Shown piece by piece: positions 9,915 through 20,183 of a DNA stretch of 64,000 nucleotides (the stretch's first letter is position 1; each line of letters begins with the position of its first letter). A program made the translations under genes and the position numbers. The stretch covers positions 7,920,501 through 7,984,500 of the forward strand of contig NZ_CP166850.1 in assembly GCF_041346945.1 (NCBI RefSeq), in the 5' to 3' direction. The DNA is from Amycolatopsis sp. cg9. GTDB lineage: Bacteria; Actinomycetota; Actinomycetes; Mycobacteriales; Pseudonocardiaceae. The notes below the pieces were generated by a model. The model was not told the DNA's origin. It did no database searches and was given only the letters and a program-made list of their open reading frames with translations.

Positions 9915-10516
9915 GCGGTGAGCTTCGCCGCCATGGCCGGCAGGAGGCGCTTGGCCGCGTCCACGGCCCGCGCCTCGGTGCTCGCCGAGACCGTCAGCTC
10001 GGACACGAGCGTTCCCTTGGCCAGCAACACCGTGCAGGTCTTGCCGTCGCGCCAGGCTTGCTGCCGCTCGACCCCGGGCTGGACGGGGACGCTCACCACC
10101 TTGCCCGCGCACTCGTTCTCCGCGACGGCTCGGGCGGCCGACCGGTCCGGGAACACCACGACGCGGTGGCTCAGCACCGACCCGCTGGAGTAGCGCCAGG
10201 TCGCGGTCCGGCTCCCCGCCGAAGGCCCGTCCGCCAGGCACCCCGCCACCTCGTTCGAGGCCGGCTGCACGCCTTCCTCCGCGACGTCCGCGTCGGACAG
10301 CAGCGCGGGTTCCGCGAGCAGACCGGGATCGGGCGCCTCCGGCGTGACCGGGGCGGCTTCCGCGGGGCTCACCGGCACTTCGGCCGTCGTGACCGGCGCG
10401 GACGTCGGCGCCGGATCGTCGTAGTACGTCTCGAGGTTGTTCGGGTCGGGCCCTTCGCAGGCCGTCAGGCCCACCAGCGCGACCGCCGCCAAGGCGACCA
10501 CCTGACGATGACGCAC
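9905..10516 (-). CDS. putative lipoprotein
   Basis: 203 aa, with a lipoprotein signal ending LVGLTAC, Cys20 being the lipidation site. A Pro/Ala/Val-rich linker (about 35-70) leads to a globular domain with cysteines in GCLADG, NECAGK and TCTVL that may form disulfides. No family recognised. GTG start preceded by AGGAGG at four-base spacing. Exported and membrane-anchored; function unknown. Confidence 0.75.
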   Translation of the reverse strand: MRHRQVVALAAVALVGLTACEGPDPNNLETYYDDPAPTSAPVTTAEVPVSPAEAAPVTPEAPDPGLLAEPALLSDADVAEEGVQPASNEVAGCLADGPSAGSRTATWRYSSGSVLSHRVVVFPDRSAARAVAENECAGKVVSVPVQPGVERQQAWRDGKTCTVLLAKGTLVSELTVSASTEARAVDAAKRLLPAMAAKLTAQP

Positions 10517-10564
10517 CCGGCCTCCTGTCGTCGGTTTCGTGCCTGCGAAGGGTAGTGCAGCCGC

Positions 10565-11494
10565 TCAGTCCCACTTCAAGGAGGACCGGTGTCGCCAGTA
10601 CTCCGGCGGATCCTCGGCGAGGTCCGCGAGCGCGCCTCGCTCCTCGGCGCTCAGGGAAAGCGTGGTGGCGCGCAGGTTCGCCGCCAGCTGGGCCGGGCTC
10701 GCCGGGCCGATGACCGCGCGGTCCACCCAGTCCTGTCCCAGCACCGCGGCCACGGCGACCGCGTCGGGGCCGGCCCCGTGCGCCGCCGCGACCTCGCGCA
10801 CCACCGCCGGTGCCTCGACCGCGAGCCGGCCGTTGGCCAGGGTTTCCTTGACCAGCACCCGCTTCCCGGCCGCGTGCGCCGCTTCGAGGGCGCGGCCCGC
10901 CGAGGGCTCCAGCAGGTTCCACGTCGACTGCACCGCCGAGAACACCGGCCGCCCGGCCACTTCCAGCGCGAACGCCCGCTCGATCGCGTCGGCCTGCCGC
11001 GGCCCGGAGGTCGAGAACCCGACCGCCACGCCGTTCGCGGCGAGCTCCGCCAGCGCCTCGACCAACGGCTCGTCGGTGAACAGTGGACTGTCCACAGTGA
11101 GCGAATGGACCTGGTAGAGCCCGACCCGTTCCCCCAGCAGCGCCAGGGTTTCCGCCCACTGCGCGGCGAACCGCGCCGCCGAATGCTCCTTCACCTCGTG
11201 CACTTCGGCGTCGAGCCGCCACTCCCCCACGTACGCGTAACCCCATTTGCTCGAGACCTCGACGTCGGCGTGGCCGCGCTCGGCGAGCCAGCCGGCCAGG
11301 AACTCCTCCGAGCGCCCGTAGGACCGGGCGACGTCGACGTGCCGGACGCCGGCGGCATAGGCGTCGTCGAGCACCTCGAACGTCGCCGCGCGCATCGATT
11401 CGACGTCCCGCGTAGGCGGCAGCGCCCGGTCCCGGCCCAGGTTGATGTACGCGGGCCTGCCGAGCGCCGCCAGGCCGAGCGCGATGCGGTTCAC
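10565..11494 (-). CDS. aldo/keto reductase
   Basis: 309 aa from a GTG that overlaps the stop of the upstream gene (GTGA). The TIM-barrel motifs are visible: GVRHVDVARSYGRSEEFLAGWL holds Asp and the catalytic Tyr, EVSSKWGYAY holds the Lys, and LYQVHSLT is the strand-4 position, here Gln-Val-His. NADPH-dependent carbonyl reduction is expected, substrate unknown. Transcribed with the small helix-turn-helix protein gene upstream. A longer frame reaches 11527 but would overlap that gene further. Confidence 0.85.
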   Translation of the reverse strand: MNRIALGLAALGRPAYINLGRDRALPPTRDVESMRAATFEVLDDAYAAGVRHVDVARSYGRSEEFLAGWLAERGHADVEVSSKWGYAYVGEWRLDAEVHEVKEHSAARFAAQWAETLALLGERVGLYQVHSLTVDSPLFTDEPLVEALAELAANGVAVGFSTSGPRQADAIERAFALEVAGRPVFSAVQSTWNLLEPSAGRALEAAHAAGKRVLVKETLANGRLAVEAPAVVREVAAAHGAGPDAVAVAAVLGQDWVDRAVIGPASPAQLAANLRATTLSLSAEERGALADLAEDPPEYWRHRSSLKWD

Positions 11495-11829
11495 GCCGTG
11501 GCCTTGTGGCGGAGGATGGCCAGCCACTGCCCGGAGTTCTGCGCCTGGCGGTGGAGCTTTTCGAGCCGGGCGGCCGGGGCCCGGACGTAGCCCTTGCCGA
11601 ACACGGGAGCGATCTGGCGGAGGCTCGCGCCCCCTTCGCGGGCCGCGAGCAGCAGCCAGTCCGACGCGTCGGCGCAGGCGGCCGACGCCCGGCGGAACTC
11701 CCCGAGCAGGTCGATGAGCTCCTGGGCGCTCACCTCCCCGGACTGGACGGCCGCCGCCGTCGTCTCGAGCCAGGCCAGGACGTCGGATTCGGTGATGGGC
11801 GCGCGAGGCCGCGGGGTTTCTTCGCTCAC
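11491..11829 (-). CDS. small protein with possible helix-turn-helix
   Basis: 112 aa, GTG start. The middle part, LLLAAREGGASLRQIAPVFGKGY, resembles the sigma-like helix-turn-helix (arg-glu-gly-ala-ser-x-x-x-ile pattern) found in small actinobacterial DNA-binding proteins, followed by a basic C-terminus. No family name can be given. Coupled by a 4-base overlap to the aldo/keto reductase gene and divergent from the ArsR gene across a palindrome at 11839-11854, which it might bind. Confidence 0.65.
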   Translation of the reverse strand: MSEETPRPRAPITESDVLAWLETTAAAVQSGEVSAQELIDLLGEFRRASAACADASDWLLLAAREGGASLRQIAPVFGKGYVRAPAARLEKLHRQAQNSGQWLAILRHKATA

Positions 11830-11838
11830 GGCCCCGAA

Positions 11839-11854
11839 GTATAGGTCGTTATAC
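11839..11854. promoter_or_regulatory. palindrome GTATA-N6-TATAC, copy 1
   Basis: GTATAGGTCGTTATAC lies in the 48-base gap between the divergent small HTH gene and the ArsR gene. Near-identical elements occur at 13148-13163 and 37931-37946. The symmetry and position suggest an operator. Confidence 0.5.
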
Positions 11855-11877
11855 GCCGGTATGGTGGGAGGGAAGCC

Positions 11878-12216
11878 ATGACGACACGCACCGAATCCGA
11901 GCCCGGCGTCGAGCACCTGCTCGACGTCTTCAAGGCGCTCGCGAACCCGGTGCGGCTGCAGGTCCTGCAGTGGCTGCGGGAGCCGGAGCGCCACTTCCCC
12001 GTCGAGCGCGCGATCGCCGACCCGGCCGAGGTCGGCGTGTGCGTCAGCCACATCCAGGAGAAGCTCGGGCTCGCGCAGTCGACGGTGTCGGCGTACATGG
12101 CGTCGCTCCAGCGCGCCGGGCTGGTCCGGGCCACGCGCATCGGCAAGTGGACCCACTACCAGCGGGACGAGGCCCGGATCGCCGAGTTCGTCGCCGTGCT
12201 CGGCCACTCCCTCTGA
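11878..12216 (+). CDS. ArsR-family transcriptional regulator
   Basis: 112 aa winged-helix repressor: VFKALANPVRLQVLQWLREPE begins the domain and CVSHIQEKLGLAQSTVSAYMASLQRAGLVRATRIGKWTHYQRDE covers the recognition helix and wing. There is no CxC metal motif, so metal sensing is not indicated; a single Cys precedes the recognition region. It lies 67 bases upstream of the F420-type oxidoreductase gene, whose promoter carries an imperfect palindrome, so it probably controls that gene. GGGAGG ribosome site before ATG. Confidence 0.85.
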   Translation: MTTRTESEPGVEHLLDVFKALANPVRLQVLQWLREPERHFPVERAIADPAEVGVCVSHIQEKLGLAQSTVSAYMASLQRAGLVRATRIGKWTHYQRDEARIAEFVAVLGHSL

Positions 12217-12257
12217 CCTCTCCCCCGCGCCTCGGGCAACTCTTGCCGCCGCCTCAA

Positions 12258-12276
12258 ATCGTAAATATGCGATACT
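12258..12276 (+). promoter_or_regulatory. operator-promoter of the LLM oxidoreductase gene
   Basis: ATCGTAAATATGCGAT (12258-12273) is an imperfect inverted repeat (5 of 6 arm bases) typical in form of ArsR operators. It overlaps a -10-like GATACT (12271-12276) seven bases before the ATG, so repression by the adjacent ArsR protein of a leaderless transcript is plausible. Confidence 0.5.
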
Positions 12277-12283
12277 TCGATTC

Positions 12284-13153
12284 ATGGGTACGATCGAGAA
12301 CATGCGGCTCGGCCGCTACGGCATCTGGACGTTCGACTTCGAGGACCAGCCGGCGAGCCTGATCCGGGACTCCGTGCAGGAGCTCGAAGGCCTCGGCTGG
12401 CCGGCGGTCTGGATCCCGGAACGGGACGGGCGCGAAGCCCTCACCCACGCCGGCTTCCTGCTGTCGGTCACCGAGCGGCTCACCGTCGTCAACGGGATCG
12501 CGCAGATCTGGTCGCGCGAGCCCCGCTGGACCCGCGCGGGGGCCCTCTTGCTGGCCGAGGCCTACCCGGACCGCCACTTGCTCGGCCTCGGCTACGGCGC
12601 CGGCAAGCCCGGCACCCGGCCGCTGCGGGCGATGAACGACTACCTGGACGCCATCGACGCCGTTCCCGCACCGGGAACGCGGCGCCTGCTGGCCGCGTAC
12701 GGCCCCAAGATGCTGGAGCTGGCCCGCGACCGGGCGGCGGGCGCGCACACCTACCACGTGACGCCCGAGCACACCGCCCAGGCGCGCGAAATCCTCGGCG
12801 AGGGGCCGTTCCTCGGCGTCGAGCACGCCGTGCTGTTCGAAACGGACGCCACCAAGGCGCGGGAGATCGCCCGCGCTCACCTGCACCCGTACCTGACCTC
12901 GCAGTACAACGTCGCGAAGTTCCGGCGGCTCGGCTACTCCGAGTCCGACATCGACGGCGGCCACGGCAGCGACCGGCTGGTCGACGACCTCGTGTTCTGG
13001 GGCGACCTCGAGCAGGTGACCGGCAAGCTGCGCCGGCACCTCGACGCCGGCGCCGACCACGTCGGCATCCAGGTGCTCGGGCTCGAACCGGGCGGCACCG
13101 CGATGCCGCATTGGCGGCGGCTGGCCGAAGCGGTGCTGCCCGCGGCGGTATAG
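12284..13153 (+). CDS. LLM-class, probably F420-dependent oxidoreductase
   Basis: 289 aa luciferase-like TIM barrel: LGRYGIWTFDFEDQPASLIRDSVQELEGLGWPAVWIPE at the start, then VVNGIAQIWSREP and LLGLGYGAG in the flavin/F420-binding region. It resembles the TIGR03620 group of probable F420-dependent enzymes. Substrate unknown. Start ATG at 12284 has no ribosome site and sits seven bases after a -10, suggesting leaderless translation; ATG at 12302 is an alternative. The stop TAG lies inside the palindrome at 13148-13163. Confidence 0.82.
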   Translation: MGTIENMRLGRYGIWTFDFEDQPASLIRDSVQELEGLGWPAVWIPERDGREALTHAGFLLSVTERLTVVNGIAQIWSREPRWTRAGALLLAEAYPDRHLLGLGYGAGKPGTRPLRAMNDYLDAIDAVPAPGTRRLLAAYGPKMLELARDRAAGAHTYHVTPEHTAQAREILGEGPFLGVEHAVLFETDATKAREIARAHLHPYLTSQYNVAKFRRLGYSESDIDGGHGSDRLVDDLVFWGDLEQVTGKLRRHLDAGADHVGIQVLGLEPGGTAMPHWRRLAEAVLPAAV

Positions 13154-13163
13154 GGCGTTATAC
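13148..13163. promoter_or_regulatory. palindrome GTATA-N6-TATAC, copy 2
   Basis: GTATAGGGCGTTATAC begins in the last codons of the oxidoreductase gene, so its TAG is the stop codon, and continues into the leader of the EamA transporter gene. It differs from the copy at 11839 by one base. Confidence 0.5.
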
Positions 13164-13222
13164 ACAAGAAGAGGTCCGAAAACCACTGGCTTCGCGAGCC
13201 GCTTCCCGGCTTGACTGCGCCC

Positions 13223-14143
13223 ATGCGACTGGCGGGTTTCGGGGTCACGGTGCGGTTCGCGCTGCTGGCCGTCGTGTGGGGTGCGAGTTTCCTGTTCATC
13301 AAGGTGGGGCTCGGCGGCCTGTCCCCCGCCCAGGTCGCCCTGGCCCGCGTCGCGCTGGGCGCGCTGGCGCTCGCGGTCGTCTTGGCGGTGCGCCGCCGCC
13401 CGCTCCCCCGCGATCCCGTGCTGTGGGCCCACCTCGCGGTCGTGTCGGTGTTGCTGTGCGTCGTGCCGTTCCTCTTGTTCTCGTGGGCGGAACAGTACAT
13501 TTCGTCCGGTTTGGCCAGCATCTTCAACGCCACCACGCCGCTCATCACGATGCTGCTGGCGGCCGCCGCCTTGCCCGAGGAGCGGTTCACTCCGCCGAAG
13601 GTCGCCGGGCTGCTGCTCGGTTTCCTCGGGGTGCTCACGATCGTCGGCGTGTGGCACGGCGTCGACGTCTCGCACCAGCTGACGGCCCAGCTCGCCTGCC
13701 TCGGCGCGACGACCTGCTACGGCGCTTGCTTCGTGTACGTGCGCCGGTTCGTCTCGCCACGCGGGACGGACCCGGTCGTCGTCGCGTTCGGGCAGACCGC
13801 GTCCGCGACCGTCCTCTTGGGGCTGCTCGCCCCGGCCATCGCCACCGCGCCGGTGCACCTGGACCTCGCGGTGGTGGCGAGCATGGTCGCGCTCGGCGTG
13901 TTCGGCACCGGCCTGGCCTACGTCTGGAACGTCCGCATCATCGCCGCCTGGGGTGCGGCCAACGCTTCGGCGGTCACGTACCTGACGCCCGTCGTCGGGG
14001 TGCTGCTGGGCGTGCTCGTGCTGGGCGAGCCGGTGAGCTGGAACCAGCCCGCCGGCGCGCTCCTCGTGGTGCTGGGCATCCTGGCCGCCCACGGACGGCT
14101 GAAGGCGCGTCGCGGCGCCGAACCTGAGCTGGTCCGCCGCTAG
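13223..14143 (+). CDS. EamA/DMT-family transporter
   Basis: About 306 aa and roughly ten membrane segments in two EamA repeats. The N-terminal segment FALLAVVWGASFLFIKVGL and the second-repeat AWGAANASAVTYLTPVVGVLLGVLVLGEPVSWNQ are characteristic of RhaT/YdcZ-like metabolite exporters. Efflux of an unknown metabolite is expected. A TTG four codons upstream (13211) is an alternative start. Convergent with mpa across a strong hairpin; preceded by the GTATA-N6-TATAC element. Confidence 0.85.
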   Translation: MRLAGFGVTVRFALLAVVWGASFLFIKVGLGGLSPAQVALARVALGALALAVVLAVRRRPLPRDPVLWAHLAVVSVLLCVVPFLLFSWAEQYISSGLASIFNATTPLITMLLAAAALPEERFTPPKVAGLLLGFLGVLTIVGVWHGVDVSHQLTAQLACLGATTCYGACFVYVRRFVSPRGTDPVVVAFGQTASATVLLGLLAPAIATAPVHLDLAVVASMVALGVFGTGLAYVWNVRIIAAWGAANASAVTYLTPVVGVLLGVLVLGEPVSWNQPAGALLVVLGILAAHGRLKARRGAEPELVRR

Positions 14144-14150
14144 ACACGCC

Positions 14151-14182
14151 GATGGGGCGGCCGCCGAAGCGGCCGCCCCATC
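14151..14182. terminator. bidirectional hairpin between EamA gene and mpa
   Basis: GATGGGGCGGCCGC and GCGGCCGCCCCATC form a perfect 14-bp stem with a CGAA tetraloop between two convergent genes. Confidence 0.75.
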
Positions 14183-14194
14183 GCGCGTTCGAAC

Positions 14195-15997
14195 CTACAG
14201 GTACTGACCGGTGTTCGTGGCGGTGTCGATCGCCCGCCCCGAGTCCTGGTTCTTGCCGGTGACGAGCGTGCGGATGTAGACGATCCGCTCGCCCTTCTTG
14301 CCGGAGATCCGGGCCCAGTCGTCCGGGTTGGTGGTGTTGGGCAGGTCCTCGTTCTCCGCGAACTCGTCGACGATCGCGTCGAGCAGGTGCTGCACGCGGA
14401 GACCCGGCTGCTTGGTCTCCAGCACCGACTTGATCGCCGACTTCTTCGCCCGGTCCACGATGTTCTGGATCATCGCGCCCGAGTTGAAGTCGCGGAAGTA
14501 CAGGACTTCCTTGTCCCCGTTGGCGTAGGTCACCTCGAGGAACCGGTTCTCGTCACTCTCCTCGTACATCCGCTCGACAGTGTGCTGGATCATCGCGTCG
14601 AACGTCGCCTTGGCGTCGCCGCCGAACTCGGCGAGGTCGTCGGCGTGGATCGGCAGGCCTTCGGCCAGGTACTTGGAGAAGATGTCCTTCGCGCCTTCGG
14701 CGTCCGGACGCTCGATCTTGATCTTGACGTCGAGCCGGCCCGGCCGCAGGATCGCCGGGTCGATCATGTCCTCGCGGTTGGAGGCGCCGATGACGATGAC
14801 GTTCTCCAGGCCTTCGACACCGTCGATCTCCGACAGCAGCTGCGGCACGATCGTGGTCTCGACGTCGGACGACACGCCCGACCCACGGGTGCGGAAGATC
14901 GAGTCCATCTCGTCGAAGAACACGATCACCGGGGTACCTTCGGAGGCCTTCTCCCGCGCCCGCTGGAAGATCAAGCGGATGTGCCGCTCGGTCTCGCCGA
15001 CGAACTTGTTGAGCAGCTCGGGACCCTTGATGTTCAGGAAGTAGGACTTCCCGTCCTCGTTCTCGCCCCGCGCCGCGGCCACCTTCTTGGCCAGCGAGTT
15101 CGCCACCGCCTTCGCGATGAGCGTCTTGCCGCAGCCCGGCGGGCCGTAGAGCAGGACACCCTTCGGGGGCCGCAGCTGGTACTCCTGGTAGAGGTCCGCG
15201 TGCAGGAACGGCAGTTCCACCGCGTCCCGGATCTGCTCGATCTGCCGGGTGAGGCCGCCGATGTCCTCGTAGCGGACGTCCGGCACCTCCTCCAGCACCA
15301 GGTCCTCGACCTCCGCCTTCGGCACGCGCTCGTACGCGTAGCCGGCCTTGGAGTCGACCAGGAGCGAGTCGCCCGGCTTGAGCGGCTGCTCCGCCAGCAG
15401 ATCGGAGAGCAGGACCACCCGCTCCTCGTCCGCGTGCCCGACCACCAGCGCGCGAAGGCTGCCGCCCTCGACGTCCGGCGCGAGCACCTCACGCAACGCG
15501 CACACCTCACCGGTGCGCTCGAACCCGCCGCCTTCGACCACGGTGAGCGCCTCGTTGAGGCGCAGCGCCTGGCCCCGCCGCAGCGACGAGATCTCGACCG
15601 CGGGCGAAACGGACACCCGCATCTTCCGGCCCGCGGTGAAGACGTCCACCGTGTTGTCCTCGTACGCCTCGACGAAGACGCCGTACCCGGACGGTGGCTG
15701 GGCCAGCCGGTCGACCTCTTCGCGGAGAGCGAGGAGCTGTCCTCGCGCTTCGCGCAGCGTCTCGACCAGTTTGGTGTTGCGCTCGGTGAGCTGGCTCACC
15801 CTTTCCGAGGCCTCGGCGAGTCGTTGTTCGAGAACTCGGTTCTGCCGTGGCGAGTCCGTCAGTTTGCGGCGCAGCAGCGCCACTTCTTCCTCGAGAAAAC
15901 GGATCTGCCGAGCCTGCTCGTCCGCCGTCGTCCCAGCTCCGGATGTTGCTGAAGGGTCGGCCTCCTCGCGCCGACCTCCGGGAAGGTCATGATGCAT
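14195..15997 (-). CDS. mpa: proteasome-associated ATPase Mpa/ARC
   Basis: 600 aa AAA unfoldase that binds Pup and threads substrates into the 20S core. In order: coiled coil (about 27-98), which binds Pup; tandem OB domains (about 103-240); AAA module with Walker A GPPGCGKT (285-292) and Walker [10 protein letters not shown] (357-365); C-terminal Gln-Tyr-Leu, the motif that docks into the alpha ring. GAGGAGG lies 7 bases before the ATG at 15997. Longer in-frame starts lack homologous sequence. Confidence 0.96.
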   Translation of the reverse strand: MHHDLPGGRREEADPSATSGAGTTADEQARQIRFLEEEVALLRRKLTDSPRQNRVLEQRLAEASERVSQLTERNTKLVETLREARGQLLALREEVDRLAQPPSGYGVFVEAYEDNTVDVFTAGRKMRVSVSPAVEISSLRRGQALRLNEALTVVEGGGFERTGEVCALREVLAPDVEGGSLRALVVGHADEERVVLLSDLLAEQPLKPGDSLLVDSKAGYAYERVPKAEVEDLVLEEVPDVRYEDIGGLTRQIEQIRDAVELPFLHADLYQEYQLRPPKGVLLYGPPGCGKTLIAKAVANSLAKKVAAARGENEDGKSYFLNIKGPELLNKFVGETERHIRLIFQRAREKASEGTPVIVFFDEMDSIFRTRGSGVSSDVETTIVPQLLSEIDGVEGLENVIVIGASNREDMIDPAILRPGRLDVKIKIERPDAEGAKDIFSKYLAEGLPIHADDLAEFGGDAKATFDAMIQHTVERMYEESDENRFLEVTYANGDKEVLYFRDFNSGAMIQNIVDRAKKSAIKSVLETKQPGLRVQHLLDAIVDEFAENEDLPNTTNPDDWARISGKKGERIVYIRTLVTGKNQDSGRAIDTATNTGQYL

Positions 15998-16356
15998 CGG
16001 GCACCTCCTCGGAGTGCTTTTCATTCCACGGTACCGGCGATCACCGACAAGAAAAGGCCTTTCCGGATCACAAGATCGGCGCGTCGCGGTTCGCCGGCCT
16101 TCCCCAGCACGGACATTCCCGCAGCGCAAGCGGCCATTTCGGTGCCGTGGCACGGGTGTGTCGCGGGTCCGTCCGGGCCAGGGTGAAGCAAGCACGACGG
16201 GAGTACCCCGTCCCCGCGGTGCCCAACCGGCGGGACAACGGGCAATTCCGGCCAGTTCCGCCCTAACCGCGCGGCGGACGGGCCCGGTGGCTAGCATCGG
16301 GCCGACATCGGCACCGTCTGCCGGGTCTCTTCGAAGGACGCTAGGGGGCACCACTC
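15998..16356. other. 359-base divergent intergenic region upstream of mpa
   Basis: Holds the mpa ribosome site and presumably the mpa promoter on the minus strand and the promoter of the gene at 16357 on the plus strand. It contains a perfect AAAGGCCTTT palindrome (16053-16062) and no convincing small gene. Otherwise nothing recognised. Confidence 0.4.
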
Positions 16357-17235
16357 ATGACCTACCCGCCGCAGCAGCCGGGCGGCTACGGCCAGCAGCC
16401 CGGGGGCTACGGGCAGCAGCCCGGGCCCTACGGCCAGCCCCAGCAGGGCGGCTACCCCCAGAGCGGACCGCAGCAGCAGCCGGGCTACGGCGGCACCCAG
16501 CAGTTCGGTCAGCCGGACCCGTACGGCCAGCAGCAGTACGGCCAGTCCGATCCCTACGGCCAGCCCCAGCAGGGCGGTTACCCGCCGCAGCCGGGCGCTC
16601 AGCCCCAGTACGGGCAGCAGGACCAGTGGGGCCAGCCCCAGCAGCAGGGCTTCGGCGGCTACGACCAGTACGGGAGCGGCGGCTTCGGCGACGCGCCCCC
16701 GCCCAAGAAGAAGAAAACCGGCCTCATCGTCGGCATCGCGATCGGCGCGGTGGTCCTCGTCGGCGGCGGCGTGACCGCGATCGTCCTGGCCACCAAGGGT
16801 GACGACAGCACCACCGCCGCGCCGCCGGCCAGCAGCAGCTCGGCCGCGCCGACGTCGGCGCCCAAGACGTCCGCTTCGAAGCCCAAGACCTCCTCGCCGA
16901 CCAGCCCGTCGACGAAGAGCTCGAAGCCCGCGGGCGGCCCCGCCCCGGCCGGCCAGGCCAGCTCGAAAGAGCTGTTCGACACCACGATCGAGGCCTACAA
17001 CGCCAGCGACGAGAAGGCACTCGGCGACGTCATCTGCCGCAGCGTCTACGAGGGCACCACGGGCGACATCCCGAAGGTCACGGTCAAGCTGACCGGCGAG
17101 CCGACCGAGACCGGCGACAAGGCCACCGTGCGCTACTCCGCGACGGACGGGAGCAAGACCAAGGTCGGCACCATGTCCGCGCAGAAGGAATCCGGCCTGT
17201 GGTGCCTGTCCAACGTGAAGGCGGACGGCTCGTGA
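16357..17235 (+). CDS. membrane protein with Gln/Gly/Tyr/Pro-rich N-terminus
   Basis: 292 aa. Residues 1-110 are low-complexity repeats of the type GGYGQQPG and DPYGQ, predicted cytoplasmic. Four lysines (117-120) precede one membrane segment (121-146). A Ser/Thr/Pro/Lys-rich linker leads to an extracytoplasmic domain (about 200-292) resembling the Rv0361/DUF4878 fold, with two Cys (VICRSVY and WCLSN) probably disulfide-linked. The organisation is common in actinomycetes and its function is not known. The next gene carries a related domain. Confidence 0.8.
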   Translation: MTYPPQQPGGYGQQPGGYGQQPGPYGQPQQGGYPQSGPQQQPGYGGTQQFGQPDPYGQQQYGQSDPYGQPQQGGYPPQPGAQPQYGQQDQWGQPQQQGFGGYDQYGSGGFGDAPPPKKKKTGLIVGIAIGAVVLVGGGVTAIVLATKGDDSTTAAPPASSSSAAPTSAPKTSASKPKTSSPTSPSTKSSKPAGGPAPAGQASSKELFDTTIEAYNASDEKALGDVICRSVYEGTTGDIPKVTVKLTGEPTETGDKATVRYSATDGSKTKVGTMSAQKESGLWCLSNVKADGS

Positions 17236-17248
17236 GCCGCCGCCGGCG

Positions 17249-17695
17249 GTGAAGCGCGCGCTCGTGGCCGGGCTGGTCCTGCTCGGCGTGGCCGGCGTGG
17301 GCGTGGTGCTGGGACTGCTGCTCGTCGCGCCGTCCGGTGCCCCGCCCGCCCCGCCGAGCACGCCCCGGCCGTCCCGGCCGTCGCCGTCCCCCTCGCCCAG
17401 CGCGTCGGACACGGCGGCGGTGGGCGTGCTGGCCAAGGCGATCGTCGACGCGATCGCCCGCCACGACTCGGCGGCGTTCGGCAGGCTGACGTGCCGCCCG
17501 CAAACCGCGGAAGCGCTGGCCGGGCTGCAGCGGACGTGGGACGCGGCCGGCCCGGTCACCGCGACGCTCGCCGAACCGCCCGAGGTGCGCGGCGAGTCCG
17601 CGACCGCGAAGGTGCACGTCGAAGCGGCGGGCGGCACCAAGGACACGCCGTTCCCCCTGCACAAGGAGAGCGGCCGGTGGTGCGTGCCGGGTTAG
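17249..17695 (+). CDS. exported/membrane-anchored protein, paralogue of the preceding C-terminal domain
   Basis: 148 aa, with an N-terminal membrane segment (KRALVAGLVLLGVAGVGVVL), a Pro/Ser linker (30-55) and a domain whose pattern (AIVDAIARHDSAAFGRLTCRP, then ATAKVHVEAAGG, then HKESGRWCVPG) matches the C-terminal domain of the protein encoded just upstream. GTG start 13 bases after the previous stop, so the two are an operon that probably arose by domain duplication. Function unknown. Confidence 0.75.
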   Translation: MKRALVAGLVLLGVAGVGVVLGLLLVAPSGAPPAPPSTPRPSRPSPSPSPSASDTAAVGVLAKAIVDAIARHDSAAFGRLTCRPQTAEALAGLQRTWDAAGPVTATLAEPPEVRGESATAKVHVEAAGGTKDTPFPLHKESGRWCVPG

Positions 17696-17705
17696 CCCGG
17701 AGCGC

Positions 17706-19750
<2,045 letters not shown>

Positions 19751-19819
19751 GCCCGAGAGCCTAGAGCCCCGGGTGTGGGGAGCGGGTGATCCGGCCCGGG
19801 TGGTGTCGCACCCGCGTGT

Positions 19820-19869
19820 CCTGAATGACTCATTCAGGTCTTCGGCGGTCTTGAATGAGTCGTTCAAGA
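19820..19869. repeat. composite palindromic element, unit 1
   Basis: Palindrome CCTGAATGACTCATTCAGG (19820-19838) and palindrome with core GAATGAGTCGTTC (19849-19869), centres 30 bases apart. The spacer includes CTTCGG and GGTC. Unit 2 at 19906-19952 repeats the same order and spacing. Confidence 0.75.
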
Positions 19870-19905
19870 CGCTCGCCGGCGGGAGTGCTTCCGGGGTCTG
19901 GGGGT

Positions 19906-19952
19906 CGCGAATGACTCATTCGCGGCTTCGGAGGTCCCGAATGAGTCATTCG
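19906..19952. repeat. composite palindromic element, unit 2
   Basis: Palindrome CGCGAATGACTCATTCGCG (19906-19924) and palindrome CGAATGAGTCATTCG (19938-19952), centres again 30 bases apart, with CTTCGG and GGTC kept in the spacer. Outer arms differ from unit 1 but mostly remain self-complementary. Confidence 0.75.
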
Positions 19953-20171
19953 CGACCTCGCCGCGGTGGGGTGCCTCGGTCAGGCGCCTCGGCGGAGTGC
20001 GCGGCCGGGGCCGATCAACCCCGGCGCGGGCCGCGCGGCGCCGGACGGCACTCCCGCCCAGCCGCCACACCGCAACCCGCAGACCCGCGGAAAGCGCTCC
20101 CGCGCGGCCCGGATCGGCACCTCGGGGCCGGTGCGGGCGTTGCGGTCGCCGGAACTGTCGTACCCCGGCGT

Positions 20172-20177
20172 TACGCT
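20172..20177 (+). promoter_or_regulatory. -10 element of the RecB-like nuclease gene (leaderless)
   Basis: TACGCT six bases before ATG at 20184, with no ribosome site between. Confidence 0.5.
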
Positions 20178-20183
20178 CTGCCC

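Larger units (their letters stand above)
19751..20183. other. 433-base divergent intergenic region with palindromic repeats
   Basis: Between the site-2 protease and the RecB-like nuclease genes. Carries the leaderless promoters of both, plus four GAATGASTCRTTC palindromes at 19820-19952. No gene is supported here. Confidence 0.6.

Noticed and set aside
7561..10395. Long open frames antisense to dop, pup and neighbouring genes
   Set aside because: They mirror the GC3-biased codons of the real genes, are Arg/Pro-rich with no recognisable domain, and cover proteins identified with certainty on the other strand. The same applies to antisense frames over metH, mpa and mshC.
14183..14200. tRNA T-loop-like GTTCGAACC
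   Set aside because: No acceptor, D or anticodon stems around it; it lies between a terminator hairpin and the end of mpa.
15998..16354. N-terminal extension of mpa in the same frame
   Set aside because: The extra 119 codons are Arg/Pro-rich without homology, while a strong ribosome site sits just before 15997.
19820..19952. CRISPR array
   Set aside because: Repeats are short palindromes with paired 30-base spacing and conserved spacer bases; no cas genes.
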